From Rattus norvegicus (Eukaryota; Chordata; Mammalia; Rodentia; Muridae): a DNA stretch of 64,000 bases. Within the stretch, counting starts at the first letter, position 1, and each line of letters opens with the position of its first letter. This document shows positions 36,582-47,835 of this stretch, one piece after another. A program made the position numbers and the translations under genes. The notes beneath the pieces were generated by a model that did not search any database, was not told the DNA's origin, and worked only from the letters and a program-made list of their open reading frames with translations. Location: assembly GCF_036323735.1 (NCBI RefSeq), contig NC_086022.1, positions 64,724,702 through 64,788,701 on the forward strand, read 5' to 3'.

Positions 36582-37732
36582 AAAAAAGCTGGGAGGAAAA
36601 TATAAAGTGACCTTTTAAAGTAGTAGAAAGAATACAAACTTAAAATTTCTCCTACAAAATGATGAAATTTTGGCCAAATTTATTAGAAAAATAATTTTCT
36701 TAAAATACCAACACAATTGGCAAATCTGACATCTGGTCTGTGGAATAACTGACGTAGAGCATCTACTGAACCATTTATTAGGAATGAAACTTTTATCAGA
36801 AATATGCAAATATGTAAAAACTTTTTTTTAGTTTCGACATTGTCAAGAGTATTAAGAAAAAAAAGAATTACAGAAATCTACATTCTCAGTAAAGCCAAAC
36901 AATTTAATCCTTTATAATCTAAAATGTAAGGACTGTAATAACTTTGAATGTTTGAATATTTACAATTTGAGAGTAAATATACTTTATAATGGGAAAATTT
37001 CTTTGCAAATAAGGTATAAAAATACAAAAGGTATTTATATAATAAATGTCCAGAGTATAGAAATCACCTTTAAACTACTAAAAATGATCTAAAAACGAGT
37101 ACACACATTTTAAAGAATCAAAATAACATGAAAATAATAAACATGTTTATTTTAGGGTTTTTGAATTATAAGAATTCTTTTTCCACTTCTTTTTTGAGAT
37201 TTTTCTCCAGTTATTATTATGGTAATTTTCTGTGACCAAAAGTTCTAGTAACCTAAGAAGAAAGAATCGCAGCTCTTTGCAACACCCAGGCTTTTGATTT
37301 CCTGTCAATGGCCCACCCAGTTTTCTGTTGCCCAGTGCCAAAATTTGATCATAATCTTTGCTTCAGCATTCTCATCATCTATATCTGGTCATTACATCTA
37401 TTGACTTTTATTTCTTATTTCTTCAAGAAATCTCTTTTGGTCTCCATTTCAACTGTATTACTAATATACAAACGAATGTAATTTGTATTGATTCTGATGA
37501 TCTCTCTGTTCTAGAATTCACGTATCGTACAGTTGTCTGATTCTTTTCAAATAAAAGCTTGTCAAAAGATCATACGTATTAATTGTTTAACTATTCTGTC
37601 AAAAAATCCTTCTGATTCTGACTTACTATGACTATGGAATTTTGTATTTCTAATGAATGGTGATATATTTCTAATATAAAGTGATGCCCCCGCCTTAAAA
37701 TACATTCTCTTCAGATTAAGAACTTTTAAACT

Positions 37733-37955
37733 GGGGCTGGAGAAATGATTCACAGTCAAGAGCACTGGCTGCTCTTCTAGTGGCCAGGGTTCAATTCTAA
37801 GCACCCACATAGAGCCTTACAACAGCTATAACTCTAGTCCTGTCGGATCCAACACTCTTCTGCCCTCCATTGGCATTAGGTACTCGGATAAAAGCACAGA
37901 CATACATGCAGGAAAACACCTACACACATAAAATCAATAAGTGAGAAAAACATTT
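37733..37955 (+). repeat. B3-type SINE
   Basis: CTGGGGCTGGAGAAATGATT head, CAGGGTTCAATTCTAAGCAC, CAGACATACATGCAGGAAAA. Confidence 0.85.
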
Positions 37956-38345
37956 ATTCTGCTCAAACTTAATTCTTTCTTGGAGTTTTAGGAAAATATC
38001 TTTCTTGCACTGCCTAATCATACCACCTCAGCAATGAGAAGAATGTGCTCTCACTGCTGGCTGTCATATTCATTTTGGCTCTTGTTCAGATATGTTCCTT
38101 GGGTTTGCCTAACCTTCCTCTCTCACTCATTCACAACTTTAAGCAAATGAATCTTGCTCCCATTCTTTGACTACTGGCTTTCTGAATTCCCGCAGTATTC
38201 TCCACTGTGTCTCTGGTCCCTGCTGCTTTATACTTTTAAACCACTGTACAAGGCATTACTCTTATATCCCATGAAATGCCTTAGGATACAGATACTCTCT
38301 CACCCACAACAAAACGCTTAATATGTAGTTCATGGAAGTGCATTT

Positions 38346-38490
38346 CTTTAAGCACAGCACTCAGGAGACAGAAGTAGGTGGATCTCTATGAGTCTGAGAC
38401 CAGCCTGGTTTATACAGCAAGTTCCAGGCCAGTCAAGGCTATACAGTGATAATCCTGTCTCAAAAACTGACAGACAAACAAACAAAAATG
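38346..38490 (+). repeat. B1 SINE
   Basis: TTAAGCACAGCACTCAGGAG, GAGACCAGCCTGGTTTATAC, then CAAACAAACAAAA tail. Confidence 0.88.
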
Positions 38491-38639
38491 CAATTATTTG
38501 AGGCTGGGCATCTAAGTGAGCAATGTAGCACTTGCCTGGCATGGGCTCAATCCCAGGTACACCCCAATCCAGAACAAACTAAATCAAACCCAACCAACCA
38601 TCCCCCAACCCCTCAACACACACATATACAGAGTGGGGA

Positions 38640-38690
38640 GGTTAAAAAAAACAAAAAACAAACAAAAAAAAAAAAAAAAAAAAAAAAACA
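38640..38690. repeat. A-rich tract
   Basis: AAAC/AAACA units followed by about 22 A. Lysine-rich frames here are artefacts. Confidence 0.9.
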
Positions 38691-39124
38691 AGCTACCAAA
38701 ACTTAACCAGGATAAAACAGATAATCTGGTTACTCCTATAATCACCAAAGATGTGGAAGCCATAATTAACAAGCTTCCCAAACAGAAATCCCTTGGCCCA
38801 GTCAAATGTATTTTTGCTAAATTAGCTGGGAATATATATATAATTCAATGGTAATGTGCTTGCCTGGCATGTACAAAGCTCAGGGTCTGATCCCCTGTAT
38901 TGCAAAAGAAAATAACAATAATATAATAGTGATGATGACAAAGATATGCAAACAGAAAAAAGGAAAGGAGAGAGCCTCAGATCAAACATCCCTCATGAAC
39001 TTATATATAGAAATCTTGAATAAAATATCATTAGATTAAAACCCAGGAACGTAAAGAGAAGATTGTAAACCATAACAAAATGGGATTTGCTCCAGTTATG
39101 CAAGGCTGATTCAACTTTTTATTT

Positions 39125-39330
39125 TTTTAAAAAACTGTATGTCTGTGGGTGTTTTGGCTGTATGTGTATCTGTGGCATGCCTGATGCCTACAAAGCCAGA
39201 AGGGGATGTTGGGTCCCATCTGGAGTCATGAGCAGTTGTGAGGTACCATGAGCGTCCTGAACATCAAACCCACGTCCTCTGGAAGATTAGCAAGTGCCTT
39301 TAATTATTGTTTCAACTCTTGGAGGAAAAA
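39125..39330 (-). repeat. B3-type SINE within the L1
   Basis: Plus strand TGTCTGTGGGTGTTTTGGCT, GAACATCAAACCCACGTCCT, CAAGTGCCTTTAATTATTG. Confidence 0.78.
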
Positions 39331-39354
39331 AAAAAACCACCCCATGTTTACCTA

Positions 39355-39550
39355 GAGAAATGTGTCAATTGGTAAGAAGTACTTGCTGCTCGGCAGAGAC
39401 CTGAATCTTGTTCTCAGCACACATGCAGAACAGCTCATGACTACCTTCAAATGAAGCTCCAGGTGACCTGACACTGTCTTCTGGACCCCAGAAGCACTGT
39501 ACACATGCAACACACAGACACAGACACAGTGTAAACAAAAAAAATATTTA
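39355..39550 (+). repeat. B3-type SINE within the L1
   Basis: AGACCTGAATCTTGTTCTCA body, TGACACTGTCTTCTGGACCC 3' part, CACACAGACACAGACACAGT tail region. Confidence 0.72.
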
Positions 39551-39702
39551 ACAAATCCCACCCAGGGCCTGGGGGCACAGGCCTACCCTAGTAAAGAGCA
39601 CTTGCCAAGCATATGTGAGGCCCAGGTTTGGGGAGGGAAGGAGGAATACACACTTCTGAGCAAACTAGGAAAAAGAGTAATTTCCTCTCAGATTGATAAA
39701 GA

Positions 39703-39782
39703 ATGACAAGAAAAGAAAGAAAGAGAGAAAGAGAGAAAGAGAGAGAGAAGGAAAGAGAAAGAAAGGAAGAAAGGAAGGAAGA
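39703..39782. repeat. Purine-rich (GAAA/GAGA/GGAA)n tract
   Basis: About 80 bp of nearly pure A/G on the plus strand inside the L1. Confidence 0.9.
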
Positions 39783-40099
39783 CAAACCAGCCACAGCTAA
39801 CATCACATTTAATGATAAAAACAGTTTCTTTCCTACTCTGGTCCAAAGGAAAGACAGCTGTTCTCACCAATCTTACTCAACAATTATGGAATGCTACACA
39901 ATAAAGAATAGAAAATAAAAAATTTTAAAAAAAACATCAAACTGGTAAAAATTTTTGCAAAGTTTTTATTTGCACATAGTATAACTATTTAGTTAAAAAA
40001 ATCCACTCTATTAAGTTCAGGGAGGTCACAAGATGCAAGATCAATATACAAAAATTGAACACATTTCTATACCCTAACCACAAACTCAAAGACACTAAA

Positions 40100-40455
40100 C
40101 TCTATGCAGTGTTATTGTCAACTTGACTGAGTTTGTAATCACTTATGAGACACACCCCTGATTATATTTATGACAGTGCTCCCAGAGGACTTACTAAAGA
40201 AGAAACAGCCACCCTGCATGTAAGCAGCAGCAGTCCATGGGTTAGGGTCTCCAACTTAATAAAAAGAGGGAAAGGAAAGCAAATTGAGACCAGCATTTAT
40301 CACTTTGCTTCCTATGGCCACAATGTGACTAGCCACATCATGTTACTGTGCCTACCCTGGACCTTTAACAATATCCCCTCAAACTGTGAGTGTAAATAAA
40401 TCCTTCCTGCCTGAAGATGCTCTTGTAAGGAATTTCATCACAACCAGGCAAACTA
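40100..40455 (+). mobile_element. URR1-like DNA-transposon repeat within the L1
   Basis: TATTGTCAACTTGACTGAGT start, AACTGTGAGTGTAAATAAAT and CTCTTGTAAGGAATTTCATC near the end. Same general family type as 24660-25003; the name is tentative. Confidence 0.6.
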
Positions 40456-40754
40456 GTGTGGTACAAGCCTTCAGAACAGATACTTGGGGAAGCGGAGGTA
40501 GGGGGAGGATTAAGGGAGTCCAAACATCTTACCAAGAGCCCATCTTGAAAAGAAAGTAAAAGAAAAGCTTTGGGTACTGGCTCAATGGCAGAGTGCATTC
40601 CCACTACTGATGAGGTCCTTAGGTATAAACTGATAGAAGAAATAAAAGATTTAAATAACTCAAGAGCCTTAGCATGCTTACTGACCGGAAGTCCTAATAC
40701 AGTAAAGGCACCAGTCATTGCCAAACTCTGCTACAGGAGTAATGCAATTACTAG

Positions 40755-40762
40755 AAAATAAA

Positions 40763-40793
<31 letters not shown>

Positions 40794-40795
40794 AT
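40755..40795. repeat. (AAAT)n microsatellite
   Basis: About ten AAAT units. Confidence 0.92.
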
Positions 40796-41164
40796 AACAA
40801 AAACAAAAAAGTTTCTGCAGATACAAATGGAGCCTATCATAAATGTTATATGGGAAGGGGAAAATCTTAGGAGACCTAAACAGTTTTGTAAAGTCAGCCC
40901 AGTGGGAAGAATTACTCAACACAACATGGTACCAAAGGAGAGAAAGATACATAGACTGATGGAACAGAGTAGAAACCCCAGTAAAAAAGGCTGCTCAAAT
41001 ATGCTCAATTGGCACTTCTCAACTTTACACAAGAAACTTAATGCAGGAAAGAAAGCCTTTATAACAAATGATGCTGGAGCACTGCTGCTGGGGTGTGTAA
41101 TCTTACTACTCAGGAAGTATTAAGTTAAATCAACTTGAAATGGACCACACATTTAAACATAAAG

Positions 41165-41285
41165 TATGGTGGTGAGGCACCCCTATAATCTTAATACTTA
41201 GGAAGCTGAAGCAGGAAGACTGAAGTTCAAGGCCAGAAAGTGTAACAGAAGAAGACTCTGTCTCAAAACACCATCACCCTTCCCA
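41165..41285 (+). repeat. Diverged B1 SINE within the L1
   Basis: TGGTGGTGAGGCACCCCTAT, GAAGCTGAAGCAGGAAGACT and GACTCTGTCTCAAAACACC. Confidence 0.72.
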
Positions 41286-41649
41286 CCACCACATACACAA
41301 TGAGTAAATCACCACCTTGGCCCTTCTAACCCCCTTTAACTTTTAGTAAAGAGTGTCTGGAGGACACAAAGTCTTATCTACAAGAAGATTTCAATCTCAT
41401 CAAAACTTAAATTTTTCATGAAAAAGCAAACAATCAATCAATCAATCAGTGTACTAAAAGCAATAAAAGCCAAAGTCTTGTGCATGCTAGACCAGCATTC
41501 CACCACTGGAGAGAGCTAAACCCCACAGTTCCCAAATTAAAAAGTGTAGACTGGGGCTGGGAATAAACTGTCTAGATACTCCAGGCCCTGGATTTAATCA
41601 CCACTACACTACATTAAAAAGAAACAAAATTAAAAAACAGAGAAACTTT

Positions 41650-41875
41650 TGCTGGGTATGGTAGCTCACACAACTTTAATCCCAGAACTCTGAAGGTAGA
41701 GGCAGTCAGATCAATGAGTTTGAGGCCAGTCTAGTTTTCATAGCCAGTCCCAGGACAGCCAGGATTACTGGAGGGTAGGAGGGACTGTCTCAAAGGAAAA
41801 AAAAAAGGAAGGAAGGAATAAAGAAAGAAAGGAAGGGAGGGAGGAAGGAAAGAGGGAGAGAGAGAGGGAGAGAAG
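41650..41875 (+). repeat. B1 SINE with purine-rich tail
   Basis: GCTGGGTATGGTAGCTCACA head, GTTTGAGGCCAGTCTAGTTT, GACTGTCTCAAAGGAAAAA, then a GGAA/GAAA/GGGA-rich tract to about 41875. Confidence 0.9.
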
Positions 41876-41933
41876 ATCTGCTCTGTGAATAACACTAAAG
41901 ACAATGCAAATGTATTAGAAACTGGGGTAAAGG

Positions 41934-42075
41934 GGCTGGAGAGATGGCTCAGTGGTTAAGAGCACTGACTGCTCTTCCAGAGGTCCTGAGTTCAATTCCC
42001 GGCAACTACATGGTGGCTCACAACCATCTATAAATAAAGTAAATAAATTAAAAAAAAGAAAGAAAGAAAGAAACT
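41934..42075 (+). repeat. B2 SINE with deleted 3' part
   Basis: Perfect head and body to CACAACCATCTATAAATAAA; the CCCTCTTCTGGTGTGTCTGA block is missing. The tail is (GAAA)n. It splits L1 segments that share AAACTGGG(G/A)TAAA on both sides, a target-site duplication. Confidence 0.93.
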
Positions 42076-42099
42076 GGGATAAAACATTTGCAAACTACT

Positions 42100-42250
42100 T
42101 TTTTGTGTCATTCAGGCTTACTCTGTAGCCTAGGCTGATCTGGAACTACACAGCCCAGGCTGGCCTCAAATTTGAAACTTTTTTTTTTTTTTTTTGCCTC
42201 AGTCTCCTGAGTACTAGGATTATAGATGTAAGTACCACAGACAGCTTGCA
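42100..42250 (-). repeat. B1 SINE with internal poly(T)
   Basis: Plus strand CTCTGTAGCCTAGGCTGATC, then a T16-17 run near 42180, then CAGTCTCCTGAGTACTAGGA. The T-run splits the element. Confidence 0.75.
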
Positions 42251-42384
42251 AACTAAATTTTTTTGTTATCTACAATATACAAAGAATGTTCAAAACTCAA
42301 GAGGAAAAAGTCAATCTAATTGAAAAACAGGCTAAAAAACAATTCATAAAAGGTGAGTATATACAGAAAAATGCCCCTGGGTTT

Positions 42385-42490
42385 GTGGGACATGTCTATA
42401 ATCCTAGCAGTCCAGAGGTAAGAGGATTGTGAATTCAAGGCCAGTCTGATTGAGAACCCAGACTCCCAAACAAAACAAACAAAATATTTC
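42385..42490 (+). repeat. Diverged B1 SINE
   Basis: GGACATGTCTATAATCCTAG and TCAAGGCCAGTCTGATTGAG. Confidence 0.65.
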
Positions 42491-42579
42491 AGTATCGTTA
42501 GCTCTCAGAGATCTCAAACCACAGTAAAATATAATTACATACCTACCAGCATGACTACAGAAAGAATGCTGATGAAATG

Positions 42580-42925
42580 TCTTAGTGTCTTGTCCTATTA
42601 CTGTGATAAAATACCCTGACAAAAGTAATCTAAGGGAGACAGGGTTTGTTTAATCTCAGTTTAATATACAGCCCCTTATGGTGGTAGTCAAGACAGCAAG
42701 AGTTTGACCAGCAGGTCAAACTTTGTCTGCTCCTGGCGAAAGGAGGAATACAGACATGCTGCTCCCTTTCTCTACAGTCCAGGATCCCAGCCAGGGAATG
42801 AATGGCACCACCACCCAAACAAAGTAGGTGGCTCTATCCACCTCAATCAAACCATTCCCGAAGGCCCTGCTCCCAGATGATCCTAGAGTCTATTAAATTA
42901 ACAATTAACACTAACCTCAAACACA
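42580..42925 (-). mobile_element. URR1-like DNA-transposon repeat, reverse orientation
   Basis: Plus strand starts CCTATTACTGTGATAAAATA, has GGGTTTGTTTAATCTCAG and ends AATTAACAATTAACACTAAC. Its layout is the reverse of the element at 24660-25003. Name tentative. Confidence 0.55.
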
Positions 42926-43089
42926 ACAAAGAAACCAACAGGTGGAGAGATAATCTACAAAATAAAATAAAGTATTTGTGAACTATAAAACTGTCAAAGA
43001 CTTAGTATGTAAAATATATAAGGAACTCAAGACAAAAAAAAATGACTTAAAATCAGCAAGAGACATGAAAAATAATACCATTAACCACA

Positions 43090-43310
43090 GAGTTGGGTGC
43101 ATTGCTTAGATGCTAGTGTTTGCCCAGCATGTACAAATCCCTGGGTTCAATCCTTAACATCACCATATGAAACCAGGTCTGTTGGTGTGTGCATATAATT
43201 CCAGCACTCAAGAGGAAGTAGAATGATCATAATTTCAAGGTCAACTTTAACTACATATCAAGTTCCAAGCAAGCCTGGGATATGGGTAACCATTTCACCA
43301 TCAATCATCA
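43090..43310 (+). repeat. Diverged SINE sequence and B1 fragment
   Basis: CCCTGGGTTCAATCCTTAAC and then TAATTCCAGCACTCAAGAGG with an ACTACATATCAAGTTCCAAG block. Confidence 0.55.
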
Positions 43311-43671
43311 TCATCAACGACAACACAAACTAGGCATGTAATTAACAGATGTCCCAGCAATTTTACTTTTGGACATACATCCTAAAATGAAAACTTAAGT
43401 TCATGTAAAAACTTGACATGAATGCTCATAACAACTTTTCTAGTAAAAGCTAAACACAGAAAACAATCCAACTGTCCCTTAACACTGTTGCACAGTTACA
43501 CAGTGGTTCATCTTTACCACAATATACTAATCAGTAATTAAAAGAGACAAAAGACTGATCGATGTGATATGTGGGCTGAAAAGTTATTCCTATGGATTAA
43601 TCAAAATCTAGGTAAGCAGAGCCAGCAGAAATTAAGCCTAGCTTTAAATTTTAAGAATTCCCAACACATAG

Positions 43672-43895
43672 GGGCCGGAGAGATAGCTCAGAGGTTAAGA
43701 GCACTGACTGCTCTTCCAGAGGTCTTGAGTTCAATTCCCGGCAACTACATGGTGGCTCACAACCATCTGTAATGGGATCCGATGTCCTCTTCTGGTGTCT
43801 CTGAAGACAGGCCACAATGCACTCATATAAATAAAATGAAAAAATAAATATATAAAAAGAAAAAAGAATACACACACACACACACACACACACAC
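43672..43895 (+). repeat. B2 SINE with (CA)n in its tail
   Basis: GGGGCCGGAGAGATAGCTCA head, TCTCTGAAGACAGGCCACAA 3' part, AATAAATATA tail, then about 13 CA units. Confidence 0.95.
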
Positions 43896-44296
43896 TAAAG
43901 AGTATTGAAGTCCAGAAAATAACAAGATCTTTGTTTCCACCTATCAAACTTATCCTCCCATTGAGCATCTAAGAATATGAAATTTTATCATCTCCCCATC
44001 TTCTTCCTTCCTCAAATCTATATTATTTATAGCTATAAGGGTTTGGAAGCTTTGGGGGCTCAGGTATCTTCTTTTACTCTAATAGTTTCTGTAAAACTAT
44101 TTCTTCTCAACTCTAATCATTTACAGAACATTCATATTTCCCAATGTGTACTGTTGTCCTTTTAAGTGGTTAAGAACAAATATTGTTCTAGAATATTTGA
44201 TCTCAGAAGTCAGCATCCTTGGTTCTAGTATTAAGGCATGAAAATATTGAACTCTGAAAATTTTAATCTTAAATTTCTTTATCAAAATTCTTCCAG

Positions 44297-44470
44297 GTAT
44301 AGCTGGAGAGATGGCTCAGCTCTTACCATGCTATGTGCAGAGGACCTGAATTCAGTTCTCAGTACCTACATTGGTCAGCTCTTGACCATCTGCACCTAAC
44401 TCCAGCTCCAGCACCCTCTTCCTAGCCTCCACAGGCACCTACACACTAAATAAACAAATGTTTTTTAAGA
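44297..44470 (+). repeat. B3-type SINE
   Basis: TAGCTGGAGAGATGGCTCAG head, GAATTCAGTTCTCAGTACCT, AATAAACAAATG tail. Confidence 0.9.
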
Positions 44471-44478
44471 GTTAAGCT

Positions 44479-44590
44479 GGGGGGGGGGGGGATTTAGCTC
44501 AGTGGTAGAGCGCTTGCCTAGGAAGCGCAAGGCCCTGGGTTCAGTCCCCAGCTCCGGGAAAAAAAAAGAACCAAAAAAAAAAAAAAAAAA
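44479..44590 (+). repeat. ID SINE with G-run head
   Basis: The usual GGGGTTGGGG head is replaced by 13 consecutive G (44479-44491) before ATTTAGCTCAG; the rest is standard to CCCCAGCTCCGGG and an A-rich tail. Flanking repeat AAGAGTTAAGCTGGG / AAGAGTAAAGCTGGG. Confidence 0.95.
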
Positions 44591-44599
44591 AAGAGTAAA

Positions 44600-44820
44600 G
44601 CTGGGCAGTGGTGGCACATGCTTTTAATCCCAGCACTCAGGAGGAAGAGGAAGGTGGACCTCTGAGTTCAAGGCCAACAGACAGTCAGGATTTCCAGGAC
44701 AGTCAGGACTACATACATGCACATACACACAAATCCTGTCTAACAGTCAGGACTACACACATGCACACACACACAAACCCTGTCTAGCAAAGCAAACAAA
44801 ATTACAGGCTAATTGAATAT
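44600..44820 (+). repeat. B1 SINE with 44-bp tandem duplication of its 3' end
   Basis: GCTGGGCAGTGGTGGCACAT head is standard. The AGTCAGGACTACA...CCTGTCTA segment occurs twice (from 44701 and from 44745), with CA-rich sequence inside each copy. Confidence 0.88.
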
Positions 44821-44844
44821 GATATTCAACTACTAAAAAATTAT

Positions 44845-45037
44845 CTCAGAGTTGGAAAGATGGCTCAGCAGTTAAGAATACTAGGTGTTGGGGCTGGAGA
44901 GGTGGCTCAGTGGTTAAGAGCACTAACTGCTCTTCCAGAGGTCCTGAGTTCAAATCCCAGCAACCACATGATGGCTCACAACCATCTGTAATGAGATCTG
45001 ATGCCCTCTTCTGGTGTGTCTGAAGACAGCTACAGTG

Positions 45038-45068
<31 letters not shown>

Positions 45069-45225
45069 AAAGAATACTAGGTGTTCTTCCAGAGGACATG
45101 GGTTCAATTAACAGCACCTACATGGCAGCTCCCAACCGTATGTAACTCCAGTCTCAGAAAATATGATTCCTCTTCTGGTAGCAGCATCCATACAATCCTC
45201 TAATATACATATAGGTAAATACCCA
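44845..45225 (+). repeat. B3-type SINE split by a B2 SINE
   Basis: The outer element runs 44848-44889 and 45071-45225. The inner B2 (about 44890-45070) has GGGGCTGGAGAGGTGGCTCA and a long A tail, and duplicated AGAATACTAGGTGTT of the host as its target site. Confidence 0.95.
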
Positions 45226-45229
45226 TACA

Positions 45230-45395
45230 TTATCATCTAAGACCCCTTATTTCCAGCACTGGGTAGGCAGAGGCAGATAGATCTCTGTGAGTTCAGACTA
45301 CCCTCATCTACATAGTGAGTTCTAAGCTAGATAATGTTCTATTCTAGTACTAGGCTAGATAATGAGAACCTTGCTTCAAAACAAAAACATAATAA
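45230..45395 (+). repeat. B1 SINE, diverged
   Basis: TTTCCAGCACTGGGTAGGCA, ATCTCTGTGAGTTCAGACTA, then a short internal duplication around CTAGATAATG. Confidence 0.8.
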
Positions 45396-45487
45396 AAATC
45401 ATCTAAGTTAATCCTTTATCCCAAATACTTAAGAGCAGTATTTATTTTAGTATCATGACAAGGTTTTTATTTTTTTTGGACTTTTTT

Positions 45488-45562
45488 TCTGTGTCTGTGT
45501 CTGTCTCTGTGTCTGTCTCTGTGTGTGTGTGTGTGTGTGTGTGCGTGTGCGTGTGCGTGTGC

Positions 45563-45604
<42 letters not shown>
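45488..45604. repeat. Compound microsatellite (TGTCTC)n-(TG)n-(GTGTGC)n-(GA)n
   Basis: About 115 bp of ordered simple repeats on the plus strand. Frames of 87 and 105 codons crossing it are low complexity. Confidence 0.96.
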
Positions 45605-45607
<3 letters not shown>

Positions 45608-45880
45608 TGTGCCCAGCAGTTCCAGGCAGTTGTAAACCATCTGATACAGGTACTAGGTACCTCTTGAAGAACAGGAAATGCTTTATCTGCTGAACCATCT
45701 CTCTCAAGCTCCACAACCCAAGTTTTTACATTTACTTTTTTCTTTCTTTTTTTTGACACAAGGTCTCACTGTATAAATTTGGAACTCAGTATGTAAATCA
45801 GGCTGGTGTCAAACTTCTGACAATCCTCCTGCCTCTGCCTCTTGATGGCTGGATTACAATAAGCATGACCTACCACTCAT
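45605..45880 (-). repeat. B3-type SINE fragment followed by a B1 SINE
   Basis: Plus strand CAGGCAGTTGTAAACCATCT to CTGAACCATCTCTC (about 45612-45715), then TTTGACACAAGGTCTCACTG to TGGCTGGATTACAATAAGCA (about 45748-45865). Confidence 0.82.
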
Positions 45881-46119
45881 GGTTCTAGAATTCAATAAAA
45901 AGCAGAGTCTAGAGCTGGGGTGTAGCTCACTGGCAGAACACATGATTGGTGCATATGAGGAATCCCTGATATCAGAATAAAAACAGAAAGGAACCCAGTA
46001 ATGATCCTTAAGTGTCTCTTGTTGCCTTAAAGTTATTAGCAAGAATAGTGATGCATGCCTGAGTCCTCACAGACAAATGTTTCCCCAGATCAACCTACCT
46101 ATAACACCTATAGAAAAGT

Positions 46120-46296
46120 CACAGGGCTGCAAAGATGGTTAAGTGGCTAAGTGTACCTTCTGACTTTCAGAGGACCCAAGTTTGACTTTCACCATGCGCA
46201 TGTCAGGTGTCTCACGACCATCTGTAACTCCAGCTCCATCCAGTGCCCCCCAGAGCCTGTGCAGAACATCAACTTATATGGCATACATTCAGAAAA

Positions 46297-46347
<51 letters not shown>

Positions 46348-46350
46348 TTT
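46120..46350 (+). repeat. B3-type SINE ending in (CA)n
   Basis: GGGCTGCAAAGATGGTTAAG head, TCTGTAACTCCAGCTCCATC, then about 22 CA units at 46301-46346. Confidence 0.9.
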
Positions 46351-46479
46351 TCCTTCACAAATTCAATCTTAAAGTACAAGATTAACACATTAAAATCCCC
46401 CTTTCAAAAAAATCCCCAAAGGCAAATGGTGTTTATATTTAACAACCATGACCAAATAGATAAAAGTTTTTTAAAAGTT

Positions 46480-46600
46480 CGGCTAGCCATGGTGGCACAC
46501 ACGTGCCCATAATCCCAGCAGGATGGAAACTGAAGCAGCATGTCTAAAGCCAGTCCGGGCTATACAGCAAGACCCTGTCACAAAAAGCAAAACGGAATCA
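46480..46600 (+). repeat. B1 SINE, diverged
   Basis: GGCTAGCCATGGTGGCACAC, GCCCATAATCCCAGCAGGAT, CAAGACCCTGTCACAAAAA. Confidence 0.82.
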
Positions 46601-47317
46601 ATGACAAATTATTAGCTTGACACATTACAAAAGTAAAGAAGCTTTAGGGATAGGAGACGTGCCAAGCAGGTTACAGGCTGCATGTCCCTGAGATGCCTAG
46701 AGAAAATGTATTTTAGAGTTCAGACTTTGGAGAGATTCTAGAGAATGTATGTAACATAATGACACAGGTCAAAAACTGAGACTAGCATACAACTATAAAG
46801 ATGAAATGACTTTGTATTTCATATAGACCTTAAACATACAGACATGATATTGTAAGAAAAGCTTCTGGTTCCAGTATACCTGCCTTTGCCTGTGCTCTGT
46901 AATGTGAGGGCAGTGGAACTTTCCACTATGGCTATCAGGGAGTATTTTGTAAATTGAAGTTAATGACGATCAATTTGTATTTCTCAACAATGCACTACAT
47001 TACATCTTGGTTTCTATCATTATTAATATTAGACAAGTGCTACAACAGTCATGGTGCTAAGATAGATCCAAACATTTATAACACAAGAAAGAAAATGACT
47101 GGTAAAAATAAGTGTAAATTTAAAATTCTAAGCACCTTGGGCTTCAGAGAGTTCCAGCCTTAACTGTGAGAATCTTTAAGATCTACACGTTAAATTCAGC
47201 ATAAGAATAATACCTTAGATATTAAAAACAAGAAATAAAAGTAAATGTATTTAATACTCATCTACCATTTACCAAGCTAAAAGAACATACATAAATACTT
47301 TAAAACACAAAGTGAGA

Positions 47318-47545
47318 GAGCTGGAGAGATGGCTCAGCGATTAAGAGTATTGGCTGGCCTTGCCAAGGTCTTGGGTTTGATTCCCAGCACCCGCACAACA
47401 GAGCACACCTACCTGAAACTCCTGTTTCAGGGGATCTGATAACCTATTCTGACCTCTACAGGGACCAGGCACACATATGGCAAACATACATGTAAAGCAA
47501 AACATTCACACAACAAAATAAAGATATAAAATATATAAATAAGCG
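47318..47545 (+). repeat. B3-type SINE
   Basis: GAGCTGGAGAGATGGCTCAG head, TTTGATTCCCAGCACCCGCA, then AATAAAGATATAAAATA tail. Confidence 0.92.
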
Positions 47546-47549
47546 CAAA

Positions 47550-47835
47550 ATGAGCTGGGCATGGTGACACACACCTTAATCCCAATACTGGGGGTTGGGG
47601 GTGGAGGCAGGAGGACCAGAAGTTCTACTACAAAGTAACTTTTCCAGGCTGGCAAGATGGCTCAGTAGATAAAGGTATTTGCCACCAAACCTGATGACCT
47701 GAGTTTGACCCCTGGAATCCAAATGGTAGAAGAAATGACTTGATTCCCAAAGCTGTTCTCTGAAATCCTCATGCACCCCATGGAATCCATATGCTCACCC
47801 AAGTACACAGTAAATAAAGTGTTTTTTAGAAGGAT
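47550..47835 (+). repeat. B1 fragment and B4/B3-type SINE
   Basis: GAGCTGGGCATGGTGACACA (about 47552), then GGCTGGCAAGATGGCTCAGT (about 47647) with TGAGTTTGACCCCTGGAATC and an AATAAAGTG tail. Confidence 0.82.

Larger units (their letters stand above)
38691..43660 (+). mobile_element. Ancient L1 LINE ORF2, scattered by later insertions
   Basis: Short, ordered segments match the layout of old mammalian L1 ORF2, from the reverse-transcriptase region to the 3' part: about 38700-38830 (AACAAGCTTCCCAAACAGAA), 38980-39115 (GGGATTTGCTCCAGTTATGC), 39780-40075 (GCTAACATCACATTTAATGA), 40620-41160 (GACTGATGGAACAGAGTAGA), 41335-41435, 41880-42075, 42245-42365 and 42935-43660 (GATGTCCCAGCAATTTTACT; AACTGTCCCTTAACACTGTT). 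All are plus strand and in L1 order, split by B1, B2, B3 and DNA-transposon-like insertions. Every piece is full of stops, so the element is inactive. Segment limits are approximate. Confidence 0.72.

Noticed and set aside
44701..44791. CRISPR-like direct repeats here and at 8414-8489
   Set aside because: Units are contiguous or CA-rich without distinct spacers, lie in SINEs and are in a vertebrate genome.
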